Shown here piece by piece: positions 39,960 through 46,160 of a stretch of DNA of 46,160 nt. Where the stretch lies: contig JBAZOP010000016.1 of the NCBI GenBank assembly GCA_041648665.1, positions 1 to 46,160 on the forward strand, in the 5' to 3' direction. The stretch comes from a bacterium (lineage in GTDB: Bacteria; UBA10199; 2-02-FULL-44-16; JAAZCA01). A program made the position numbers and the translations under genes. The first letter of the stretch is position 1. The number at the start of each line of letters is the position of its first letter. A model generated the notes under the pieces. It did no database searches and had not been told where the DNA came from. It saw only the letters and a list, made by a program, of their open reading frames with translations.

Positions 39960-40387
39960 TGGGCACTGAAATCAACCAGCGGCAGGTGAAATACCCTACA
40001 CAGCACTTTGGCTATCCCGATGGAGCGTACCTGGCATCAGGGGCAGCGACCCCTCTCCTCTGGGTGGGAGGAGGTATAGGATTTTACGTCAACCAGGGGG
40101 ATGGGAATTACCTTGAGTATGCCGTGAACTGCAAGGGGGGTGAAAAACGGGTCTTTACCCCTCTGGCAAAACGAACCAATGCAGCAATCGTAGACTGTTA
40201 CCTCAACGGTACCTTGGTCGCCGCAGGGCTGGATCAGTATGCTGCATCTGGTATACGGTACGTGCATCTCTACCCCGTGACCCTCAAGGCAGGCCGGAAC
40301 ATCCTGCGGATCAAAGCTAATGGCAAGAATCCCCTGTCGAGTGGGTATGCCATCTTTACCGGGGCCTGCTATGCCAGGGGGACGTGA
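39956..40387 (+). CDS. Small fibre/adhesin-like protein, paralogue 1 (143 aa)
   Basis: N-terminus variable (YPTQHFGYPDGAYLASGA). The last 70 residues share with the next two genes the sequence pattern LNG-x2-V ... D-x-Y ... L-x2-G-x-N-x-(L/V)-R-(I/V)-x-x-x-GKN-x-x-S, consistent with a jelly-roll, ligand-binding domain. Located after the fibre genes, so a receptor-binding role is likely. DNA is less GC-rich than the upstream tail genes. Confidence 0.7.
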   Translation: MMGTEINQRQVKYPTQHFGYPDGAYLASGAATPLLWVGGGIGFYVNQGDGNYLEYAVNCKGGEKRVFTPLAKRTNAAIVDCYLNGTLVAAGLDQYAASGIRYVHLYPVTLKAGRNILRIKANGKNPLSSGYAIFTGACYARGT

Positions 40388-40388
40388 G

Positions 40389-40814
40389 ATGTCCGAAGTG
40401 GATGGCATGGCAATTGGCTTTCCTCTGGCACGGTTCAAGGACCAGGCAGATCGGTACTACTCAGCCCAGGGGATACGGATAGAACCTGGATTGTCTATCT
40501 GTGTCTCGGTAGGAACTATCAATGGTGAAGGGAGGTATAGCGAATTTGACCTGTACCTGACAGGATCAGAGACCATGCTGGACGTGGGGGCCGATAAAAA
40601 CCCCTGTGGGGCCATCATTGATGTGACGCTCAACGGGGTGGTGGTCATCAATGATTATGACACCTACAAAGCCGCACCCAGGCAGTTTGTGACGATCAAT
40701 GTACCAGGCATCAGTTTCCGGAGTGGTCTGAATACTGTGCGGGTGACGGTGGTAGGGAAGAACCCCTCAGCCAAGGATTGGGTGGCGAAGGTGATGTGGT
40801 GTGCAGCCCATTAA
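40389..40814 (+). CDS. Small fibre/adhesin-like protein, paralogue 2 (141 aa)
   Basis: Starts 1 bp after the previous stop. Holds the shared domain (DVTLNGVVVINDYDTYKAAP ... GLNTVRVTVVGKNPSAKDW). Its N-terminal half (YYSAQGIRIEPGLSICVSVG) differs from paralogue 1. Part of a three-gene tandem family. Confidence 0.7.
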   Translation: MSEVDGMAIGFPLARFKDQADRYYSAQGIRIEPGLSICVSVGTINGEGRYSEFDLYLTGSETMLDVGADKNPCGAIIDVTLNGVVVINDYDTYKAAPRQFVTINVPGISFRSGLNTVRVTVVGKNPSAKDWVAKVMWCAAH

Positions 40815-41229
40815 CGAGATTGACGGGCTGGATGTCCCCCTGATCACCCAGGGCATTTTTGATCGCGCCATGTACAACTGGGATGAGGAGAACTACATCA
40901 TCAGGAGATGTAATGCGGGATTCGGGCTGGATGATAAAGACTATAATGGGTCCTCGATCTTCTGCAATTTGGTCTGCAGCGGAAAAGAGACTACCTTGTA
41001 CGTCCGATTAGGCCAGGGGCCCTGTATGGGGAATGCCCGCATCTACCTGAATGGGGTAGCCGTAGCTGATGCTGTTGACTGCTACAAGGCGGATCATGGG
41101 GTGGGGACATCCACCATTTCGGGGCTGACCTTCCTGAAAGGGCTTAACGTTGTACAGATCCGGGTGGAGGGGCACAATGCCAGTACCGATTTCTACCAGC
41201 TGGTGGTCCAGCAGGTCTTAGCGTGGTGA
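40801..41229 (+). CDS. Small fibre/adhesin-like protein, paralogue 3 (142 aa)
   Basis: GTG start overlapping paralogue 2 by 14 nt. Shared domain IYLNGVAVADAVDCYKADHG ... GLNVVQIRVEGHNASTDFY. The N-terminal half (INEIDGLDVPLITQGIFDRA) is unique. The set of three probably arose by local duplication and diverged, as expected for host-range determinants. Confidence 0.7.
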   Translation: MQPINEIDGLDVPLITQGIFDRAMYNWDEENYIIRRCNAGFGLDDKDYNGSSIFCNLVCSGKETTLYVRLGQGPCMGNARIYLNGVAVADAVDCYKADHGVGTSTISGLTFLKGLNVVQIRVEGHNASTDFYQLVVQQVLAW

Positions 41230-41235
41230 GAACGT

Positions 41236-41397
41236 ATGCCAGAAATGACAAAAACCAAGGATTTCATCAACGAGCAGGGATACCGACAGATTGAGTATGA
41301 AGGGGCGGAAACCCCCTCCCCACAATCCCTGCAGGCACAGATTGACGATCTCAAGATACGGATAGGGAAACTGGAGGGGGGACGCATTAAAGGGTAA
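41236..41397 (+). CDS. Small coiled-coil protein ending the tail operon (53 aa)
   Basis: MTKTKDFINEQGYRQIEYEG precedes a short helix (LQAQIDDLKIRIGKLEGG). Six bases after paralogue 3. Possibly a fibre trimerisation or chaperone peptide. Last rightward gene before the convergent leftward genes. Confidence 0.62.
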   Translation: MPEMTKTKDFINEQGYRQIEYEGAETPSPQSLQAQIDDLKIRIGKLEGGRIKG

Positions 41398-41481
41398 ACA
41401 TCAGCGGATCAGCGATTATGAGCAGGTTAGTGGCAACGGACCCGCGAATTTCGTGCCGAAAGGCAGCACCCCATACTGATT

Positions 41482-41706
41482 CTAACCGCTCTCTTTTTTA
41501 TCTCCACCAGTAGCGACCCAAACGTGATCCGAGGCCGAATACCAGACGAAGAATGCCAGCAGACCCAGGGGAACATAGGCAATCGGTCCCAGCGATTCAA
41601 CGAACATATCAGTGATAGGGGAGAAGACGATCCAGGCAATCAGGACGATCACGCCGATCACGGCCGACGCCGAGATCGTTACCAGCTTACGGGCGGCATA
41701 ATTCAT
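41482..41706 (-). CDS. Two-span membrane protein (74 aa)
   Basis: Two hydrophobic segments: residues 8-30 (LVTISASAVIGVIVLIAWIV) and 38-57 (LGPIAYVPLGLLAFFVWYSA), short loops and a charged tail (GGDKKESG). Preceded by a BRE/TATA element at the right distance for a leaderless transcript. Convergent to the tail operon. Such lone minus-strand genes in tailed viruses are often expressed in the integrated state. Function unknown. Confidence 0.68.
   Translation of the reverse strand: MNYAARKLVTISASAVIGVIVLIAWIVFSPITDMFVESLGPIAYVPLGLLAFFVWYSASDHVWVATGGDKKESG
41494..41499 (+). terminator. U-tract terminator of the structural operon
   Basis: CTCTTTTTTATC about 95 bp after the last tail gene, within the 3' end of the convergent minus-strand gene. 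A T-run after a pyrimidine stretch matches archaeal terminators. Confidence 0.45.
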
Positions 41707-41729
41707 TATACGTGGTAGTAATGGGTCTC

Positions 41730-41744
41730 AAAAAATAAGGTTTT
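41730..41744 (-). promoter_or_regulatory. BRE/TATA promoter of the 74-aa membrane protein gene
   Basis: Minus strand AAAACCTTATTTTTT, about 28 bp before the ATG at 41706. Nearly identical to the tnpA promoter at 1601-1613. Confidence 0.6.
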
Positions 41745-41850
41745 CGTACATTCGCCCTGTGCGTAGACGATGCAACAGGCGTGCGGCTATAATTTTTTCC
41801 TTCTTATCCTGAGATTATTGCAGCGGGAGCGACGTTCATTCCCTGGAGAT

Positions 41851-41866
41851 ATCCGTCCCCACGGAT
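41851..41866. terminator. Hairpin ATCCGT-CCCC-ACGGAT
   Basis: Perfect 6-bp stem in the 249-bp gap between the two minus-strand genes; could end the transcript of the upstream minus gene (41956-42555). A further perfect stem, GCAGGGG-TTCACAT-CCCCTGC, lies at 41948-41968 around the stop codon of that gene. No strong U-tract follows either. Confidence 0.35.
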
Positions 41867-41955
41867 GTGCAGAAGCGAGTCAAGCGGACCGCGAGCGTGA
41901 CGCGGGGATAAAAAATATAGAGTCCTTTTTCTCGACACCCCTTGGAGGCAGGGGT

Positions 41956-42555
41956 TCACATCCCCTGCTCGCTTGCCCGTACAAGCAGCGGTATCAACCG
42001 ATCGAGGTCTTCATCGATCTGTTTAAGCCGTTCCATGAAATCTCTACCATAAAAGCTTCTCTTAGGATCTCGTTGATATTGTGAAAACAGAATAATATTT
42101 GGATATACCCTCAAAATGAGGTCGATAATCTCTTTATCCAGAGAATAAATTTCTTTTTGAAGAATAAAATAAAGACCCGAACCTGAATAGATCTGTATTG
42201 GTGAGGCTAAGAACTGCGCATAGGTCTTCCCATCGATGATGTTTGCAGCTTTGAACCGTGCTTGAATTTCTCTGGTTTCGTAGAGAAATCCGGTAGCAAT
42301 CCTCCGGATCTCATCTTGTTGTTGGGTCGCTGCGGTTTCTGCCGCGAAGACGAATCCAACGAGCGACGCGATTAGTGCACCGAAAAGCATCTCATTTGCT
42401 GATCCTGCGGCTGTGGTCATCATATCCGCTACATACAACGGCGGCCATCCCAACCATGCATATGATGATGATATAAGTGGCGGTAAAGCGATAGATCCGA
42501 CAATCAATATCAATAAACCCGCCCAAACCTTCCTCCGAATTCTATACCAGTACAT
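41956..42555 (-). CDS. Membrane protein of unknown function (199 aa), moron-like
   Basis: Two N-terminal membrane spans (about 11-32 and 50-72: VWAGLLILIVGSIALPPLIS, EMLFGALIASLVGFVF), then a cytoplasmic helical domain of 125 residues (ETREIQARFKAANIIDGKTY ... LKQIDEDLDRLIPLL). A GAGGGG ribosome site precedes the ATG. The DNA is clearly AT-richer than the structural genes, suggesting a separate origin. Isolated minus-strand membrane genes of this kind commonly protect a lysogen from other viruses; that is inference. Confidence 0.75.
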   Translation of the reverse strand: MYWYRIRRKVWAGLLILIVGSIALPPLISSSYAWLGWPPLYVADMMTTAAGSANEMLFGALIASLVGFVFAAETAATQQQDEIRRIATGFLYETREIQARFKAANIIDGKTYAQFLASPIQIYSGSGLYFILQKEIYSLDKEIIDLILRVYPNIILFSQYQRDPKRSFYGRDFMERLKQIDEDLDRLIPLLVRASEQGM

Positions 42556-42637
42556 TTTTTCCCCTCACACGGTCTGCATGACAATTCTTTGCTGAAAATA
42601 AATCGGGAGTTCATAAATAGTATTAGGGTATATCGCA

Positions 42638-43195
42638 ATGTTTTTCGGCTTGCTCCGCTCAGGTTCGCGCATGGCTTATTCTCGTGCGGTCGCCCTCCTC
42701 CTGATAGCCGTCTGCATCCTCGCGGCGGGGTGCACGTCGACGCAGCACCCGGCGACCATCACCGGAGGTGCGTCGACTACTACGGCCCCGGTGTCCACCC
42801 CATCTACCGTCGGGGGCTTCGCCACGGTCGCGGCCCCACTCACGACAATGACGACCGCCACCATTCCAACGGCCGCGATACCTGTCACAGGGTCGCTCGT
42901 CGTCCGGTTCCTCGACGTCAGCCAAGGTGACGCGATCCTCCTGCAATCCGCATCCGGGAAGACCATGCTCGTCGACGCTGGCCCGACATCGGCAGGATCT
43001 TCCGTGGTCTCCACGCTCCGAGACCTCGGCATCACGTCCCTCGACGTCGTGGTCGCGACGCATCCCCACGAGGATCATATCGGCGGCATGGCAGCCGTCC
43101 TAGCGGCCTTCCCCGTCAAGGAGTTCATCGATATCGGGTATCCGCACACGACGTCGACGTGTCAACTGCCACCCGTTAAATCGGGTGGCTTGTAA
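42638..43195 (+). pseudogene. ComEC-like MBL-fold lipoprotein, 3' half lost at a tnpB insertion
   Basis: A signal peptide with lipobox (LLLIAVCILAAGC) and a Ser/Thr-rich linker precede a metallo-beta-lactamase start: VVRFLDVSQGDAILLQSASG, DAG-PTS, and the metal motif THPHEDHIGG. The coding sequence stays recognisable to about codon 174 (IDIGYPHTTST, 43159), then enters the right end of the solo tnpB element. About 150 further residues of the usual fold are not found beyond the element. Leaderless start at 42638 or ATG 42671; a TATA-like CATAAATAG lies at 42612-42620. Probably nonfunctional as an enzyme. Confidence 0.8.
43168..43189. repeat. Right-end hairpin of the solo tnpB element
   Basis: GCCACCCG-TTAAAT-CGGGTGGC, perfect 8-bp stem, 11 bp from the tnpB stop codon. 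On the minus strand it is followed by AGTTGACAC; the IS at 116 has AGTATGTCAG at the same place, suggesting related ends. Confidence 0.75.
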
Positions 43196-43200
43196 CTATG

Positions 43201-44298
43201 TCAGAGACACGCTACATTCGGCTGGTTGACAGGCAGCCTGCCTACACCAGATATACCGGCGTGGGCGATGTTCCGAGCAGCGTTGAGGTCAGCATGGAGT
43301 TCGAATCCGCAGTTACGGCAGATGAATTGGGAACCGTGACGGTTCCCCTTGTAGACGTGCCCGCATTTCGAGCATTTCTGCGAGGTGTATCGGGCGTCCA
43401 CGAGAACCACGGACTTGCCAAGCGATTCGGATTTATACCGGAGGAATTGTTCGAGCTGGTAGAAACTCCAGCCATTCAGGTTCCGATTGAACTCTGTACC
43501 TCGCCGCTTCTGGACCCGGATCTTCGACAGGTCTTCGAGCGCGAAGATCGTGTACTCGGAATTAGCAATCTGTTTCGAGATGCAATGGTTGATATCAGTC
43601 ATAAACCGTCTTTCTCGCCCGCTCAGGCGTTTCAATTTGCGTTTGGCGGATCGAGTGCCTTTCGACTGAAGGTCTGCCCGAAGATGCTGGTGCCGTCCCC
43701 TGATGGCACGGGTCGTGCGGGCGTTGAAGAAGGAACTGTCAGAACAGACCGCGACGTTCTTCATGCCCCGGTCGATCCCGAGGACGCGAACGATATCGGT
43801 TTGGTTTGGGGTTGGCAGTTCTATCTGGACATGGAGGTAAAAATGCCGGTTGGTGTACGAGAGTGTCGAACTTTTAATCGTTCCCTCGACGTACTGGCGG
43901 TAACAGTCCGGCAGCGTGAACTCTGCACGGACTCTGCCGCTGGTGGTGGCAATCGACGCGAAGCCGTGCAACAGACTTACCCGGACGACCCGCTGGTTGT
44001 ACCGGATGGCGGCGAACGGTCGGCGTTCTGGAAGCCGTGTGCATTTGGTGGCTTTCAGCGCATCACACGCGCAATCTCGAGCCCCCTGCACCAGCGACGA
44101 AGGGAGATTCGGTATCGAAGTCCGAACATCGCGGTACGTGGCAGCATGGTTTCGCACCTTGTTATAAGTGTGGTTCGCAAACCCCCACCGTGCCGACGCG
44201 GTGAACGCTTCAGTGTACGCTCGCATTGTGTCACGCAATGCCGAAGCTCCGCAAGGGAGCAGCTGGAGTTTGACCGTAACCGAGCGTATCACACTCAT
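43201..44298 (-). CDS. tnpB: TnpB-family RNA-guided nuclease, solo copy
   Basis: 365 aa. Complete RuvC set D176 (LGIDRGMKN), E255 (ALEDLSKI), D337 (LHADLNAA), with zinc finger C309, C312, C327, C330. The sequence is well separated from the TnpB at 133-1173, so the two are not recent copies. The N-terminal domain is of normal length. A guide RNA would read from its right end into the MBL gene. Retention of all catalytic residues suggests selection on the nuclease despite the missing transposase. A full-length antisense frame exists and is taken as chance. Confidence 0.93.
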   Translation of the reverse strand: MSVIRSVTVKLQLLPCGASALRDTMRAYTEAFTASARWGFANHTYNKVRNHAATYRDVRTSIPNLPSSLVQGARDCACDALKATKCTRLPERRPFAAIRYNQRVVRVSLLHGFASIATTSGRVRAEFTLPDCYRQYVEGTIKSSTLSYTNRHFYLHVQIELPTPNQTDIVRVLGIDRGMKNVAVCSDSSFFNARTTRAIRGRHQHLRADLQSKGTRSAKRKLKRLSGRERRFMTDINHCISKQIANSEYTIFALEDLSKIRVQKRRGTEFNRNLNGWSFYQLEQFLRYKSESLGKSVVLVDARYTSQKCSKCGHVYKGNRHGSQFICRNCGFELHADLNAARNIAHAGISGVGRLPVNQPNVACL

Positions 44299-44315
44299 AT
44301 GTTCTGTATATTACA

Positions 44316-44328
44316 CGAAAAAGGTTTT
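44316..44328 (-). promoter_or_regulatory. Promoter-like box of the solo tnpB
   Basis: Minus strand AAAACCTTTTTCG about 24 bp before the ATG at 44298; shares AAAACCTT with the two other minus-strand promoters listed. Confidence 0.45.
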
Positions 44329-44391
44329 GGAGGTGACACGCAGACGCGCCCCTCCCGGCATAAACACCAGGGTCTCCGCGCTGCACGTATA

Positions 44392-44604
44392 ATGAAGTTC
44401 ACAGTCGATCGAATCGAAGAGGGGATCCTGGTCCTCCTCCTCCGCGTGGACGAGGGCGTGAAGGTAGAGATCCCGTCCGTGCTCGCGCCGGGGATCTGCG
44501 AGGGCGATATCGTCGACCTCACGATCACCAAGGACGAGACGGAGACGGATGCCGCGAAGCAGCGGGTATCGTCGCTCATCGAGAAGCTGAAGAACAAAAA
44601 GTAG
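44392..44604 (+). CDS. DUF3006 family protein (70 aa)
   Basis: MKFTVDRIEEGILVLLLRVD then a short barrel and a charged helix (AAKQRVSSLIEKLKNKK), the DUF3006 pattern. In many bacteria and archaea this gene directly follows the ComEC-like MBL gene. Here the solo tnpB element separates them. No ribosome site precedes the ATG, so it may now be expressed poorly or from a promoter in the element. A hairpin (44615-44639) follows. Confidence 0.8.
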   Translation: MKFTVDRIEEGILVLLLRVDEGVKVEIPSVLAPGICEGDIVDLTITKDETETDAAKQRVSSLIEKLKNKK

Positions 44605-44614
44605 CCGGTGCATA

Positions 44615-44639
44615 CCCGATCCCCTTATCAGCACTCGGG
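44615..44639 (+). terminator. Weak hairpin after the DUF3006 gene
   Basis: CCCGA...TCGGG with 15-nt loop in the 117-bp gap before the integrase gene. No U-tract. The gap otherwise shows nothing clear; it is one possible place for the attachment site. Confidence 0.3.
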
Positions 44640-44721
44640 CTGAGTCTCGAGAAGCACACCCTGGAGCCCTGCTGATCTAACGTCATGGCTCCCGGTCATC
44701 CAGCTGATATGAGGTGCATCG

Positions 44722-45912
44722 ATGGCATCAGATCAACTCACGAATACGACCGCCTACCTCGCCGGACAGGCCCGCACCGGGATCCTGTCGCCGACCGAAG
44801 CCGATACCCTGCTCGCCTACCTGACCGAATACAAGGTCCTGCACGGCCCCTCGCCGCACTTCCTCGCGGTGCGGGGGAGCCACCTGTACCGGATCCTCCA
44901 GCAACTCCACGCCACCACAGGCAGGAGCCTCGAGACGGCATCGACGCTCGACCTCCTCCGGACGATCGACGCGATCCGATCCCTGCCGCAGTACAAACCG
45001 AACTATAGACGAGCAATGGTCCAGGCGACCAAAGTCTTCTGCGACTGGTATGCCGAGCAGCGCCCGGACCTCGATGCCGCGAAGATCCGGAAAGCACGTC
45101 TGCCCGACGGCGAGTGGAAGTGCAAAGGACCCGAGGATATCCTCACCAAAGACCAGGTCCTCGCGGTGCTGGCCGCCTGCACGTGCACGCGGGACCGCTG
45201 TTTCGTCGCGATGGTCTACGATGGCGCGAACCGGCCCTCCGAGGTGCTGGCGCTCACGTGGGGCGCTATCCAGGTGACAGGCGAGACCGCGCATTTTATC
45301 ACGAACGCGAAGACCGGCATCGAACGCTACGTGCCGCTGGCGTTTGCGCTGCCCTATCTCTATGCCTGGAAGAACGAGTACCCGGGCGATCCTGCAGGGG
45401 AGAACCCGGTCTTCGTGACCCTGAACGTACATCAGGGGAAGCACCGCAAGATGACGAAACGGGCGATGGACCACCGCATCCAGGCAATCAGGAACAAGAC
45501 CGGTATCCCCGTGATGCCGTCGATCTTCCGGCCGACCCGGACGACGCACGATATGGACGACCACGTGCCGATGCCGTTCATCATGCTGCGGGGCTGGGGA
45601 TCTTTAAAGACCCGGATGATCGACCGCTATACCCATCTCGACCGCTCCTACATGGACCGCACGGCCCGCGAGGCTGCCGGCCTGCCGGTGACAGCGAAGG
45701 AGGAGGTGGCGGCCGCCCGGAAGCTGCAGCATATCGTCTGCCCGCACTGCCAGCAGCCGCGGCTCGCGACCGATGCCTGGTGCACCTGCGGCGAACCGTT
45801 ATCAGAGGATGCGAAGGCGACGTTCGAAGCGCGCCTCGAGGACGCGAAGCGCGACCCGTTCTACGAGGCGCTGAAAAAGGATCTGCTGGCGGAATTGGGG
45901 AAGAGAGGTTAA
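44722..45912 (+). CDS. int: Tyrosine recombinase/integrase with C-terminal zinc ribbon
   Basis: 396 aa, ATG 44722 behind GAGGTG. The N-terminal SAM-like core-binding domain spans about 20-125 and the catalytic domain 140-310: R171 (GANRPSEVLAL), K197 (TNAKTG), R270 (SIFRPTR), W292 (RGWG) and nucleophile Y303 (DRYTHLD). The His of the HxxR motif is Ser here (S267-I-F-R270), a departure from the family. A C4 ribbon follows (CPHC ... CTCG, about 340-356), common in archaeal integrases. It would integrate the virus at an attachment site not located in this window. Its stop codon overlaps that of the convergent RHH gene. Confidence 0.92.
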   Translation: MASDQLTNTTAYLAGQARTGILSPTEADTLLAYLTEYKVLHGPSPHFLAVRGSHLYRILQQLHATTGRSLETASTLDLLRTIDAIRSLPQYKPNYRRAMVQATKVFCDWYAEQRPDLDAAKIRKARLPDGEWKCKGPEDILTKDQVLAVLAACTCTRDRCFVAMVYDGANRPSEVLALTWGAIQVTGETAHFITNAKTGIERYVPLAFALPYLYAWKNEYPGDPAGENPVFVTLNVHQGKHRKMTKRAMDHRIQAIRNKTGIPVMPSIFRPTRTTHDMDDHVPMPFIMLRGWGSLKTRMIDRYTHLDRSYMDRTAREAAGLPVTAKEEVAAARKLQHIVCPHCQQPRLATDAWCTCGEPLSEDAKATFEARLEDAKRDPFYEALKKDLLAELGKRG

Positions 45913-46160
45913 TCCTTGAACCGTTCGGCGATGAACTCTTTTGTCGCTGACTCGGCTTCTTTGCGTGCGTTCTCCCGGACGATTGCCGCCATGAGGTCGC
46001 GGAATTCAGCGCTGTTGACCAACGTGGCGACTAATTTTTCGTAATCGATCATGGCGACATCAGCACATTCTCGGTTATTGAAATAGAGGGTAAGAATCTT
46101 TGCCACAAGCCGCGAAACATTCCCCTCTTCTTCGCGGTCGGCAACCTCCTGCAATCGTCG
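45909..46160 (-). CDS. RHH regulator, uninterrupted allele (C-terminal 83 codons, start lies beyond window end)
   Basis: Continuation across the circle gives a 105-aa protein starting at the base equivalent to 1860. The RHH fold (residues 13-50) is followed by a helical C-terminal part (EKLVATLVNSAEFRDLMAAI) with a charged end, probably for oligomerisation or partner binding. Convergent with int, stop codons overlapping by 3-4 bp. Divergent from the early operon, so placed as a lysogeny-type switch between int and early genes. This is the allele without the IS. Confidence 0.88.
   Translation of the reverse strand, partial: RRLQEVADREEEGNVSRLVAKILTLYFNNRECADVAMIDYEKLVATLVNSAEFRDLMAAIVRENARKEAESATKEFIAERFKD
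45926..46160. repeat. Terminal repeat, empty-site copy
   Basis: Equals 1-115 joined to 1675-1794 without the IS. Both copies end at the window ends, as expected when a circular or terminally redundant molecule is written out linearly. The unique length is 45925 bp with the IS and 44366 bp without it. Confidence 0.97.

Larger units (their letters stand above)
43160..44330 (-). mobile_element. Solo tnpB element (IS1341-type, no tnpA)
   Basis: Lies between the broken MBL gene and its usual partner DUF3006. The right end is marked by the hairpin at 43168-43189 and lies near 43160, where MBL homology stops. The left end cannot be fixed from sequence; about 44330 is a guess because no matching hairpin is visible there. 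No tnpA is present, so it would need one in trans, for instance from the IS at 116-1674. Confidence 0.7.

Noticed and set aside
41948..41975. tRNA T-arm-like hairpin GCAGGGG-TTCACAT-CCCCTGC
   Set aside because: No matching D and anticodon arms upstream, position 58 is C rather than A, and the stem lies on the stop codon of the 199-aa membrane protein gene. Better read as a 3'-end hairpin.
41770..42084. Plus-strand 104-codon frame
   Set aside because: Antisense to the end of the 199-aa gene, no ribosome site, no domain.
43198..44604. 468-codon open frame on the plus strand running into DUF3006
   Set aside because: Exact antisense of the solo tnpB with no recognisable domain before the DUF3006 part; the real gene starts at 44392.

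Overview
The window reads as the nearly complete, circularly closing genome of a tailed archaeal virus (siphovirus-like Caudoviricetes) or its provirus/episome, most likely from a methanogen of the Methanomicrobiales. Archaeal signs seen in the sequence are BRE/TATA promoters placed 22-29 bp before start codons (leaderless or nearly so), a zinc-ribbon archaeal-type integrase, IS200/IS605 and solo TnpB elements, and a large secreted PKD-repeat protein. Genus assignment is inference. DNA is GC-rich throughout, except for an AT-richer island at about 41.4-42.6 kb.

The two window ends overlap. Bases 45926-46160 repeat 1-115 joined directly to 1675-1794, so the molecule closes on itself. The left copy of the repeat carries a 1559-bp IS200/IS605 element (116-1674) and the right copy is the uninterrupted site. 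Both alleles of one insertion are therefore present. The element sits directly after TTAC on the minus strand, in codon register, in a ribbon-helix-helix (RHH) regulator gene that is divergent from a second RHH gene and convergent with the integrase. The TnpB guide predicted from the right-end flank would match exactly the empty allele.

Layout. 1-1.86 kb: IS element and interrupted regulator. 1.96-12 kb (+): early/replication operon of tightly overlapping genes, with a ParB/DGHHRL-type protein, a RecT/Bet annealing protein, a ThyA-family enzyme, an ASCH-like protein, many small zinc-ribbon proteins and a large primase-helicase-like ATPase, ending in a G-tract inverted repeat with iteron-like repeats (candidate origin). 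12.25-14.6 kb (+): short accessory proteins. 14.7-16.5 kb (+): membrane, holin-like and lipoprotein genes. 16.45-29.4 kb (+): terminase, portal, Mu F-like protein, fibre-like protein, a 1314-aa signal-peptide/beta-helix/PKD protein, protease-scaffold, decoration-like protein and major capsid protein. 29.4-41.4 kb (+): connectors, tail tube, tail chaperone with a consensus -1 frameshift site, tape measure, distal tail, Gp37-like hub, fibres and three tandem paralogous small fibre proteins. 41.5-42.6 kb (-): two membrane protein genes. 42.6-44.6 kb: an MBL-fold lipoprotein gene cut by a solo tnpB, followed by its usual partner DUF3006. 44.7-45.9 kb (+): tyrosine integrase.

The structural genes follow standard siphovirus order, so functions there rest partly on position. 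All family names are recognised by eye from motifs and none were checked by database search. No DNA polymerase, recognisable lysin, tRNA or CRISPR array was seen.
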